Shown one piece after another: positions 34,673-46,200 of a stretch of 64,000 nt of DNA. Every line of letters begins with the position of its first letter. Position 1 is the first letter of the stretch. This DNA comes from Rhodamnia argentea (taxonomy: Eukaryota; Streptophyta; Magnoliopsida; Myrtales; Myrtaceae). The notes below the pieces were generated by a model, which saw only the letters and a program-made list of their open reading frames with translations, was not told the origin of the DNA and did no database searches. The DNA lies in assembly GCF_020921035.1 (NCBI RefSeq), contig NC_063151.1, positions 27,596,934-27,660,933 on the forward strand, read 5' to 3'. Position numbers and translations under genes: made by a program.

Positions 34673-37600
34673 TCGCGAAAGCACAATCGAGCTTTTAAAG
34701 TTTTAAATAGTACGATCAAGTTATAAAAATTTATCAATTTAATGGATCGAGTACCTTCGTTAATTTCGTTCGATTTGAGTAACAGAAAATACCAATGTGA
34801 CACTCTTTTTATTACTTTCTAAAGAAAGAGATCGCTTCGGACATACCGATACTTCTTAATGCATTTTAAGACGGATGGCTTTTAATTTTATGTTGCTTCA
34901 ATCAGAAAAAAAAAATCTGAAAAAGTTACAAAAAGATTAAAAAAAAAAAGCCAATTTTTTAGACTAATACTAAAAAACTAAAAAGAACGTGCCCAAAGAT
35001 TAAAAACAAAAAAACAAAAACTTAGAGAGAGAGAGAGAGAGAGAGACAGGAGGGTCTGAGTGTTGAAGATGGCAGCGCAGCCACCCTGACATGGCTAACG
35101 AGAGTGTCGACCTCCGAGGAGTGTCGGTGAGGGCTCGTGACCATTGTCCGGCCACCGCGAGGGCCGTTGGCCTTTGCCTGCTCGCACGATGGTGGTGGCA
35201 GTGGCGCCACTCGCCTCCCATTACACGAGGATTGGCTTATCTCTCAAGTCCTACGCGACTTCCTCAATTAAAACGACCCTCTGGATTTGGCCAAGGCTAT
35301 TTGGATAGACCATCTAAAAACTCAAGTAAAACCTTGCATCTTGCGAGGGTCCTTGCGAATGCTCGACCATCTAAAAATTTTTCAATACAAATATTTCCTT
35401 CCTTATGCAAAACCTTGCTTTATGTGAGGATCCCTGTGAATAATGCCAAAAGTTTTCGTCTTTTTTCCACGCAACCATCCAATGTTTTCTCGTAGATTCG
35501 TCATGAGCGCATCTGAAGTTGATTTGCACTCGCGAATTCAGGTGGGTTCCCTCTTGAATCGGCTTTATTTGTCCAAATACGTGCCATTCGACAACCCGAA
35601 AAAAACCGATTCTCTGGATTTTTCGCCGAGACTCACTGGATTGATGGAGCTAGCAAGCAACCGGGAGATCCCTTGCCTGCGTGCATCAAGGGCTCAAGCT
35701 GAAGGCCACCGACCCTCGCCATGCTAAGTAGCGGGAGGCGGCACAACCCTTTGAACCCAACCATGCCTATTTGGGCCTCAGTCGGTAGTTGTGTTTTTCT
35801 TTCTCCAATTTTCGGACTCTATCGTGCTTTTTAGCCTTCCTTCTTTCGAAAAGATCTTTTCAAAAAAAAATTTCGAAAATGACTGTAATGACAAAAAAAT
35901 CGGCGCCTCTCTATATGTGAAAATGATTAAAAAAACAATGTCAACGTTTTTATTTTTGTTTTAACTCAGATTGGACGGAGTTAGTGATACGTTCGATTCG
36001 ATTGGACAAATTTAATAAATTTTATTAATTTGATTGCACTATTTAAAAATTTAATTGGTTGTTAACTAACCGATCGTAGGTTCGAATCCTATTTGGGGAG
36101 ATTTGATTCATTTGGAATTCAAGTCATTTCGAATTAAAGACCCGCTAGCACCGCTGGCAATTTGCTCTCACTTTGAGGGGTCTAAAACTAACGGCAACCC
36201 ATAAAAGGAATGTTCCCAGGTTTGCATAGGAAAGTTGAGATCAGATATTTTAAGAGGATACTGGATAGCTTAGGTTAGAGAATACCAACAAATTCGGAAT
36301 GTTTTGTTCGGTCCATGCACATCATAATCTTACAGATTCTGTCTAATTATGATTATGTTTCTTCGTATAACTGAATGGCACGATTGTAATTAGCCGGCTA
36401 TGCAAAGAGGAACTAGCACAACAACTAACCATCCTGATTGCTCACTTACATTTGAGTTTCCAAGACACAAAGAGAATCCATGAACATTGGTTCTCGAGTC
36501 AAAACTATGAAATCGTTCTTCAATTTAGGATGAAATTTTAAAAAGTAACTACATAGTTATTTGACTTAAACAACAAAAATTAGGAAGAGAAATAGTTTTT
36601 CGAAATAGAAATTTTGTGCGGTTATCAAACGCGTTTCTATTACGGGAATGGAAATTTTGGGCGCTTATCAAACGCGTTCTCATTCTCTAAAACTCATCCC
36701 AGAACAGAATAAAAAAAAGTCATTTTAATCATAATCGGTTTTACGGAACATAATGATTACCACGCGCAGCCTTATTTTCCGTGAACCTAAAACATTTTCT
36801 GAAACTAACGGAGCCTATAATTTTAGATTTGCTCGGTATGAAATCAAACCTCTCAATAGGAGATGCTTACTCACCTAACAAGATCGCCCCTTTCATAAGA
36901 GATGGATAACACACACAATCTCTCTCTTACATACCATGCTAATGTTGGGTGATTTTGAGTCTCACTCATCCCAAAAGCTAGCTCAAAATATAAAACATTC
37001 GCTTACACTTATAAACCGACCATCGGCCTTTAGATAACCCTAATAGGCTTTGCAATGATGATTCATCTTGTTATCCGAAGCATGTTTTGTTTGAAATTGC
37101 CTAGGATTTATCTTGATTTACAGTTGAACTACGTTATTACTCCTGCATTTTTGTTGAATTGAATAAAATGTTACTTTTACAGAAGGAAAAAAAAAAAAAA
37201 AACCAATGCTTGGGGTTGATGTTTGAGGCTAGAAAATGGCAAAGTTGGACGTCGTGTGATTGACAGGAATCGTTTACCCATTGCCGCTGACATAGACAAC
37301 TCCATGCATCGTCCTTTCGATTTCACATTCCTTGAATTGGAATACAGACGCAATTCCTCCACTTTGATCCTCTTCAAGGGATGAAATAGGTGCACGAAAT
37401 CGAGCGAGCTCTGCTTACTAATCATCTTAGCATACCTCTCGTTTGACGAATCGAAAGACAAAGCCTTCTTCCGATCATCGATCACTTTGGGAATCATGGA
37501 GAGTTGGATATGAAATAAAATAAAATAAATGCGGTCGATTCTCAATGCAATTTCTATTCGACAAGAGGCCCTTATGAGGCGGTTGTACTCTCGAATCGGG

Positions 37601-37917
37601 ACCGCGGAAAGCCAGTCATTAGATTTTGTACCTAATAAGAATGAACAGAGGTATCCAAGGCAAAGGCATCACGCAAGATCTGCACCAATTTCGATTAATG
37701 CTGTAACACGATCGTGTCTATTAACCTTGATGATACATGCGATATGATAAAATGCCTCCTTTTTAAAATAAAAAAAATAGCAACCACATGCCTTAATCTT
37801 TTCTTATTAAAGCCCAAAACAAATTCGAAATAACAATTCGGGCCTTTTTTCTCCCCATGTCCAGTCCCAAGCCACGTGGCACGTTATTATTGAATGCAAT
37901 GATGGCCAAAATTCTTA
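34673..37917. other. Repeat-rich gene-free stretch
   Basis: No intact gene is seen. Contents include a GA microsatellite at 35023-35046, a plastid-type tRNA-Asn remnant at 36054-36100 and a pair of similar 35-base direct repeats containing TTATCAAACGCGTT at 36608-36693. Low-complexity AT-rich DNA makes up the remainder. Confidence 0.5.
36054..36100 (+). pseudogene. 3' half of plastid-type trnN-GUU
   Basis: The stretch from GTTAACTAACCGATCG to the end at ATTTGGGGAG follows the 3' half of chloroplast tRNA-Asn as I recall it. It has the anticodon GTT, an intact T arm (GTAGGTTCGAATCCTA) and the acceptor end TTGGGGAG. The 5' half (D arm and 5' acceptor strand) is absent, replaced by AT-rich sequence. 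It is too short to be functional. Confidence 0.55.
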
Positions 37918-38796
37918 GAGAAAAATCCAAAAAGGGACCTGAAGTCCTCTTGTTTTTCAAATAAGGGCCCAAAGTGAACTATGTTTCAAATAAGAGCTTA
38001 AAGTGACATAAGACGTTTCAATTAAAGGCTCGAAGTGGTCATAATGTTTCAAAAAAGGATCCGGCCCGAAAGTCGTTTTCGTCATTTCACATTTTAATTT
38101 TTTTTTTATTTTTTTTTTCTTTTTCCCGATTAAAAAAAGAAGCCACGCACGAGCGAGAGGGCCGCCCCTCCCGCTTGTGGCCGTCGGCCCACCGCCGGTG
38201 GGGGGTCGATGGGCGCGGCGAAGGCGGACGGGGTCGCCGGCGACCCCTCCGGTCAGAGGTGAGGTCCTTTGGTCCTCTCCCGGATGCGGGTGAGGGCCAA
38301 CAGTCCCCGCCTAGATCGGGGGTCACCGGGCGACCTCGGCCTAATCCGGGGCGACGGCCGGCGACCCCCGATCCGGGTGGGGACCACCGGCCCTCACCTA
38401 GATCCCGAAGAGGGCCCGACCCTCTCTCGGTTTTGGCCCTCGCCTTTGGTCTTTGGGTCGCCGGCCCTCACCGAGGCGCCGACGACCCCGCCGGCTTGTG
38501 CCCCTCCCGTTTGTGAATGTCCACTTTCTCTTTTTTTTTTTTTGCTAAGAAAATAGATACAAAAAGTATAATAAAAAAGAAAAAAAATTAAATAAGTAAA
38601 AAGACTAAAATACCCTTAAATCGAGTCCTTTTTTGAAATTTTATTGTCATTTCAAGCCCTTATTTGAAACAATGTTCACTTGGAGCTTTTATTTGAAAAA
38701 ACATGAGAACTTCAGGCCCTTTTTTTGAATAGTGTTCACTTGGGGCTCTTATTTGAGAAAATATGAGGACTTCGAGCCATTTTTTTTATTTTTCCC
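37918..38796. mobile_element. MULE-type non-autonomous element with GC-rich core
   Basis: 879-bp element bounded by a perfect 9-bp target duplication, AAATTCTTA (37909-37917 and 38797-38805). The terminal inverted repeats of about 170-190 bases contain several short repeated units of the type CAAATAAGGGCCCAAAGTGA. Its ends (GAGAAAAATCC and TTTTTCCC) resemble those of the Pack-MULE at 33057. The core, about 38150-38520, is extremely GC-rich with GCCGGCGACCCC-like repeats. Long open frames there are composition artefacts. No transposase is present. Confidence 0.88.
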
Positions 38797-39231
38797 AAAT
38801 TCTTATTCTTTCTCGTCCGACACCGTTTGAATTTTCTTTCCTTTTTCTTTCTTTCAACGTTCAACCTACACGTTTTCGCCGACACATTTTCCGTGGCCGA
38901 ATGTGCCCCTGTCAATTAGCAGGGAGAAAACACGTCAACGACAACGCGGCCGCTTGCGCTACCAACCGCCCCCGTAATTCGCTCGACGCCGAGGGCGATA
39001 TCGGGATTTCGCGCGATCCAGTGGCTCCGCTTGGCCATCTCGCGAAGCGACTGCGTCCAGCATAAGTAGCGTGGAAATCTCCTCGTTCTGGCGTCCGCTC
39101 CGAAAGCCTCTCCGTCTTCGCGTCTTCCGTTCGTTGTTGTCCGAATTCGATTCGATTCAAAATTCCGTTGTAATTCACGAGGGTCTGGAGCTGTGTCCAA
39201 TCGGACCTCGATCTCAACTTGATCCGTGACT

Positions 39232-39885
39232 GTGAGTGATCATCGACATTTCATAGCGTTGCCTCAATGCGATCTACTTCTGGATGTGTTTTCGTTGTCC
39301 GATGTAATGATGTATCCGTCGTTCTTTTTTTGGTAGATCTCGTGCTGTACGAGTTTTCTCCGTGCTTGTCTGCTTCGGCTGCTTTCATTTCGTCGATATC
39401 CTGTATTTTCTCCTCTCTTTTTTTTTTTTGCCTTCCTTGAGTATCTTTTGGTTGGCGCGTTTTGAATGTGCAGGTAAATCTTCTCGTTGAATTCGTTGTG
39501 TGTCTTGCTTTTTTCTGGTGAGGAAGCGGCAGAGAGTGAAGGTTGTATTTTCCCACGTAAATCTGTTTGTGATTTGATCTGCTTGATTTGCTGGAGACTG
39601 AAAAGTGAATACTTGATGAGGTCATGTCATTTTGCCTTTATGATTGAGTCCATTCAGTAGAATTAGACTCGTAAGAGGAAATTTTGGGAGCTTTCATCCA
39701 TGAGGTTGTGGTTTTAGTTGTATCCGGTGTGACATTTTCTTGTCCTCTTTGTTTTGATTGAGAAGTATGTAATCTTTCCTCTTGATCTCAAGTATGTATG
39801 GATTGTGTCTTAGAATATATGTGATCTGCATTCTGTTTTCAATTGACCCGGGATCTGAATTACTTTTGCGATGGTTGATTTGCAG
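39232..39885 (+). other. Likely 5' UTR intron of the RHM gene
   Basis: A donor in GACTGTGAGTGA at 39232 and an acceptor TTTGCAG ending at 39885 would remove 654 bases of T-rich sequence just upstream of the RHM ATG. The leader exon would lie in the CT/CG-rich region of about 39060-39231. Leader introns are common in highly expressed plant sugar-nucleotide genes. Confidence 0.55.
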
Positions 39886-39901
39886 AGGTTGCTAGGTGGT
39901 G

Positions 39902-42002
39902 ATGGCTAATTATACCCCGAAGAATATCCTCATTACTGGGGCCGCTGGGTTCATTGCATCCCATGTTGCTAACCGCCTCATTCGTAATTACCCCGAATAC
40001 AAGATAGTAGTACTTGACAAACTCGATTATTGTTCCAATCTGAAAAACCTGATTCCTTCGCAATCATCCCCCAACTTCAAGTTCGTGAAGGGAGACATCG
40101 GAAGTGCTGACCTTGTGAACTACCTTCTCATCACGGAGTCTATTGACACCATAATGCATTTTGCCGCTCAGACACATGTCGACAATTCCTTTGGCAACAG
40201 CTTTGAGTTCACCAAGAATAATGTTTACGGCACTCATGTCCTCTTAGAAGCATGTAAGGTGACAGGGCAGATCAGGAGATTCATCCACGTGAGCACCGAT
40301 GAAGTTTATGGAGAAACGGATGAGGATGCTGTGGTAGGAAATCATGAGGCATCTCAACTCCTCCCTACAAATCCTTATTCAGCGACGAAGGCTGGAGCAG
40401 AGATGCTTGTCATGGCATATGGTAGGTCATATGGGTTACCTGTCATAACGACCCGTGGGAACAATGTTTATGGGCCGAATCAATTTCCCGAAAAGTTGAT
40501 CCCAAAGTTTGTCCTTTTGGCTATGAGAGGGAAGCCTCTTCCCATTCATGGAGATGGATCCAATGTCCGTAGTTACCTCTACTGTGAGGATGTCGCTGAG
40601 GCTTTTGAGTTAATTCTTCACAAGGGTGAGGTTGGTCATGTCTACAACATTGGCACAAAGAAGGAAAGAAGAGTCATTGATGTGGCTAAGGACATATGCA
40701 AACTTTTCTCCATGGACTCGGAAACCAGCATTAAGTTCGTAGAAAATAGGCCATTTAATGACCAGAGGTACTTTTTAGATGATCAGAAGCTGAAGATCTT
40801 AGGCTGGTCAGAACGGACAACGTGGGAAGAGGGGTTGAAGAAGACTATGGATTGGTACATCAATAATCCTGATTGGTGGGGTGATGTTTCTGGAGCGCTT
40901 CTCCCTCATCCAAGGATGCTGATGATGCCGGGTGGTATTGAAAGGCATTTTGATGACTCTGAAGGAGGCGAATCCCCACCAAATGTCCCCACGACTCCTA
41001 ATCAGTCCAAGATGGTGGTTCCACCTTCTAAACACGCAACTTCAGCCAAGAAACCATCCTTGAAGTTCCTGATATATGGTAAGACCGGTTGGATTGGTGG
41101 TCTTCTTGGGAGGCTATGTGACAATGAAGGAATCCCATTTGAGTATGGAAAAGGGCGTCTTGAGTACCGGTCGCAGCTTGTGGCAGACATACAGAATGTC
41201 AAGCCCACACATGTTTTTAATGCTGCTGGTGTAACCGGTAGGCCGAATGTGGATTGGTGTGAATCCCATAAGACTGAAACGATCCGTGCCAATGTTGCTG
41301 GAACCTTGACTCTTGCGGATGTCTGTAGGGAGCACGGGCTTTTGATGATGAATTTTGCTACAGGCTGTATATTTGAGTATGATGCTGCACACCCAGAGGG
41401 CTCAGGCATTGGCTATAAGGAGGAAGACAGGCCCAATTTTACTGGCTCCTTCTATTCCAAGACAAAGGCCATGGTAAGTTGACTTCCAATTTATATAATT
41501 TGCCCATTGCCCATGTTGCATTTATGGATGCACTGATCGTTTCTGCTTACGAAAGCAGGTTGAAGAGCTTTTGAAGGAGTACGACAACGTTTGCACGCTC
41601 AGAGTCCGTATGCCAATATCCTCTGACCTCAACAACCCCCGCAATTTCATTACCAAGATTTCGCGCTACAACAAGGTGGTTAACATTCCAAATAGTATGA
41701 CTGTTTTGGATGAGTTGCTTCCCATCTCAATTGAGATGGCAAAGCGGAACCTGATGGGAATATGGAACTTCACAAATCCTGGAGTCGTGAGCCATAATGA
41801 GATCTTGGAGATGTACCAGAAGTATATTGATCCCCAATTCAAGTGGGAGAACTTTACATTGGAAGAGCAAGCGAAAGTGATTGTTGCCCCCCGAAGCAAT
41901 AACGAGATGGACGCTGCTAAGTTGAAGAAAGAGTTTCCAGATTTGCTATCGATCAAGGAGTCACTGATCAAGTACGTGTTTGAACCAAACAGGAAGAACT
42001 AA
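39902..42002 (+). CDS. RHM1: UDP-rhamnose synthase (trifunctional RHM)
   Basis: Two coding exons, 39902-41473 and 41559-42002, giving 671 residues; family members are about 669. RHM converts UDP-glucose to UDP-L-rhamnose in the cytosol for pectin and flavonoid glycosides. The N-terminal half is a 4,6-dehydratase with GAAGFIA (13-19), DKLDYCSN and the catalytic YSATK at 159-163. The C-terminal half is a 3,5-epimerase/4-keto-reductase with GKTGWIGG (393-400), GVTGRPNVDWCE and YSKTK near 520. The short linker between them is Ser/Pro-rich. The intron falls after KTKAM, in phase 0. I chose the ATG at 39902, because MANYTPKNILITG matches the family start. Arabidopsis has three copies; RHM1 and RHM3 both fit, and the neighbour TPS1 favours RHM1. 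Confidence 0.96.
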
Positions 42003-43206
42003 GCAGAACAACAGGTTTTCGGCAGTGGTCATCTCATTGTGTGCCCATTGCTTGAGGTTTTGTAGCTGGATTACCTACGCCATTCGTTCCATATTCATCT
42101 GATTGTTTCTACAGTTGTCCCCACGATTATACAATTAGTACAATTTCGAGGAACGAGGATAGTTCTAGTAATTCAATTTGTAATTTTTACAAGCTGCTAG
42201 GATGTTTTCTCCAGTCCTTTCTTTTGGGCGGGCTATTTGATTCATTTAGTCCCTTTGTCACCTTGTTCTTGGATGACGTGAAATTTATTTCTCCATTCCT
42301 TGAGAATTAATAATTATTTCGACATGTTATACTTTATAAGATAGATTGTGTCACTTACATTCTACATGGTTCGCAGCAAAGTAACTGTGAAATCTTTCAT
42401 TGGCATCCCGAGTTTGAGGTTTAAAATAAGGGATCTCTACAATGTGGTGAGTTTATTAGACAATCGTGTTAATGAATTAGTCAATGAATGTCCTGAAGGT
42501 ACTCAACAAGCTATTAATTAACAAAATTTTACAGCTTTCAATGCACAATATCTCAAAAATCAAATTATTCTGAATAAATATACTTAACAAGTATCTTCGT
42601 CATATTTTCTTACATGATTTGGCATTTTTAGGCAAAGCTCCTTCCACAAGGGGAAGGAACCCCATTGTAAAAGAACTTACTAGATAAATTTCTACACAGC
42701 AAAGACGATGAGTCTCATTCAGTGTCCACAAGAGCGAGGCACATGAACTTCACCTGTGCCTACCACTTGGAGTTGAGCACGACGGTGGCAAGTTGGTAGT
42801 TGCCCAGTTGATAAATTTTAGTATTTAACTGAACTAAACGATAGATGTCAAGCGGTACCGCATCCTCAGTCAGCTGCCTAGGCACTCGACCTAGCGGTAC
42901 TTGCAATTTGGAGGGAACAAAAAGGCCGTGTTTATTACCATTTTTGATAGATTGATTTTCTCAATTGTAAGATCAATGAAAATTTCCGGTTCATAACCTT
43001 GTAGATACTCTCAGGCAAGAGTCTAAAACTGCCGGATCAAACAGCCATATTGATGATCTGGCACTCAACTAAGGTATGAGACAGCCCACGAACAAGGGAG
43101 GTACACGGACAAATTAGTATTGTAGAGAGGCTGATATTCATAATGGGAAGGCAGAACCTCGAGCTTGCAGTGCCACCTATCCCCCCCGGAAATGAGCATA
43201 TTATTC
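42003..43206. other. Intergenic between converging RHM and TPS1 genes
   Basis: No gene is seen. It holds the 3' UTRs of the two convergent genes. It is AT-rich, with no transposon ends recognised. Confidence 0.55.
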
Positions 43207-46200
43207 CTATGCAAGGCCAGGAAATGATGCATGCGCCAGTTCCTTGAGAAACAAGACGACATCGTCGGAGGATCCAACCAGGTAGCGAGCATTTGTACGG
43301 GGCCGGCCGACAGCGCATGAGAAATAGTTCTCCCCCTTGAGATCGAGCACGTTCCAGGATATTTTATCTGGCGAAGACCTCCTCCCACTACCACTGGCAT
43401 GGTTGTTATTTCTTTTGTCAGGGTTCGGTAAAGGTCGTTGTGTCTTCATCGCAGATGCTTTTGACCCACTTTTACTAGCTGGAAGCTTCAAGGAAGATCG
43501 TTTCTCCCCTGGAGACTTCACTCCATCAGTAGCCTTGGTTCTGGCAATCCCTAGAGCATCAGAAGGAAGCTCTGGCTCGAAAAATGTGTAGACATCTTCA
43601 TCCTACAGAAGAAACTAACAGTTTTTTGATTACAGAGATTCCTCTATAATATTTTCCTTTAGCTTTTGCTTCGTGAAAAAGACATCAGTCAGACAAAGAT
43701 TCACTAGAGAAGAGAGGCGTGCAAAATAGGGAATATACAAGATACAAATGATATCAAGACAGATATTTTCAGCACCTTTCCCAGGAAATGACCTATGCAA
43801 AGAACATAGTCAATTGGTGTTGTCATGGATTTACTGTGTACAATCTCACCCAATATACGGTCAATTGCTGCACCCTGAAAATAATATCGAGTGTTCATGA
43901 GGGAAGCGTTAGTCGCTATCTTACAGCAACAGGAGTTACTTGCATACAATAATTGGGCGTGTGCACTCACTTTTGTTACACCAACTGCTCGCACCTCGAC
44001 TGACCGGCTACCTTGGACAACATCAACAGATGCATTAGATATTGGACCTGTCCAAAGATGTTGCAACATATCTCTTGCTTGGAGTCTTCCAAATTCAACA
44101 TCTACCACCGCAGGAAGGGAATGAAGATATGTCAGATGTGGAAAAAGAGCATCCGGAAAGGCAGCGTAATAGTTGTAAAGGGCTTAGTGAACATCTGACT
44201 ACCTGCATATTTGTAGTTCCATACAAGCGAGGTTTCTCGGAGTTCAAAATGTGAACGAGGAGTCCTTTCTGTGAAATACTCAAAGACATGCTGAAAGATG
44301 CCATCAGGATCTTAAATTTAGAGTCTAGAACATAGAAATGGAAAGTAAATTGGCTCAAAAGGAGGCACCTTTACGCTGTCAACCCATTCCATGTTTAAAT
44401 GCTCTGGCATTGTTGTCATCCAATCTCCCTTTGTAAGACGTAAAAACATCCCGTTCTCAGCTGCCAACCACATGTTATACTCTGCAAAGTTCTGTGGAAA
44501 CATTCAGCCGGTTAAAAACTGCTAAACATGTAATCAAAATGGAGGACTGTCATGAATCTAAACTTGAGTACATCATCTAAGACACTTCTGTCACTCCCAC
44601 TGAGGACAACCACCGTTGTCCTCAAGTCACTGCAGAGTGCCGTCAAGGGCTCTTTCAGATCGGGGTGCAATTTGAGATCCATTTCTTTAATCTGATCACC
44701 CCTTCTCCCTGGAGTGTCCACTGGTTCAGTCAATGTTGCGTTGAACCCCTAAAGTATCAGCCACAGAAAAATAAAGGGGAACAAGTACATCAATAGCAAG
44801 AACACACGGTCGAAAATGAAAACACTGAAGTTCATGAACAATGTGTGCCCTAGAGTAAGTTCTTTCCAATGTTTTTTTTTTCTTTTTTGGGTCTGTGTTC
44901 TTTCCAAATTAAAAAGCTAAGCTGTCACAATCCAAGTGCTATGTACAAATTGAACTGCATAGATGCGATAATCCCTTGGCCACAATGCTTTGCCTGTGCT
45001 ATGGTATGTGAGTTAGTTCTACCAAAATCATGATCCAGATCAGGGCATCATATATTTATGGAGCAACTCATTACATAAAAGAAACTAAAGTTTTAAAACA
45101 AGGCGCTAATAATTATTTTCAATGAGGATATAAAGCCACAGCCCTCAAATTGCGGGGAATAGGTATCTGTCAAATTTTTTTGACAAGACACATGAATTCC
45201 TTAACTTCCTATCAAGTATCACTTTCTCCTGGTAGTCATCTCTCTGTGTCTCTCCCTTGAAGGGAACTAAAGGAACACTACAGAAAGTGTGTGTTTGTAT
45301 TGGGGAAAATTTCATGATTCTGGGAGATCATTTTCCAGGAAAATTTTTTCTCCTTTTCAGGTAAGGGAATTCATTTTGCTAACTTTTAGCATGCATATTT
45401 TGTTTGACCATAAACGATTTTCCGTTAAATGTTCATTTTCAGCAAACCAAATGCCTGAGAATATAGAAAACTAATCCGTGAAAAATTCTTTTACTCATAC
45501 AACCTCACCCTCAATGTTGAAAATTGTTGTAGTGGAATAAATACTCGTTGCTATAGAAAGGTTGCTGTATTAGCACTACCTCAAGATCAGCAATTCAAGT
45601 CATCTCAACAGCCCCTCGCAGAAAAAGAAAAGAAAAAGAAAAGAAGAGCCTCTCGCACAATGGGGAGCACGAGCACAGGAATGCGTATATGTGAAGTGAG
45701 AGGTTCTAGCAGCTAAAAGGGCAAAAGGCTGAGTACCAAGAACCAGTTTGACTCGAGAGTAAATATGTAAGAAAGAAGGGAGGTGATAATATATGCCAAC
45801 CTTCAGCAGCAGAGGACACTTATGCTCTTCAGAGTATGGATCAATCCAAACATGAAAGTACAGCACCACGCAGGGAGTGAAATAAAATATTTGATGGACC
45901 GTTGTAAAAGAATCTAGTTATACCATCTCAAAATCCAGGAGCATACCAGAATGAGTAAGCGATTATTGGATTTCAGATATCGGTCAATGGCATCTTGGAA
46001 TGGAAGAAAAGGTGGTACTTGTCTTGTCCTTAGCTGGGCCTCAACAACAGTATCATTTAGTTCGCTGCAAAGTATATACACAGTACTTTACCCACTTGCA
46101 ATTTATTAAATGTAGTTATGCAAGAATGCACGATGAACATATTTAACGACTTCGGTTAACGGCTCTAAACGTGAAAACAATTCGCATACAGGCCCTCAAA

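Noticed and set aside
36000-36100. Complete tRNA gene
   Set aside because: Only the anticodon-to-3' half is recognisable; no D arm or matching 5' acceptor strand is present.
36841-37110. Possible LTR remnant
   Set aside because: The tone of the sequence is repeat-like, but I found no paired ends, primer site or coding trace, so no retroelement is claimed.
38175-38556. Overlapping frames of about 100 residues rich in Gly, Arg and Pro
   Set aside because: They lie in the GC-rich core of a MULE-type element; open frames follow from base composition.
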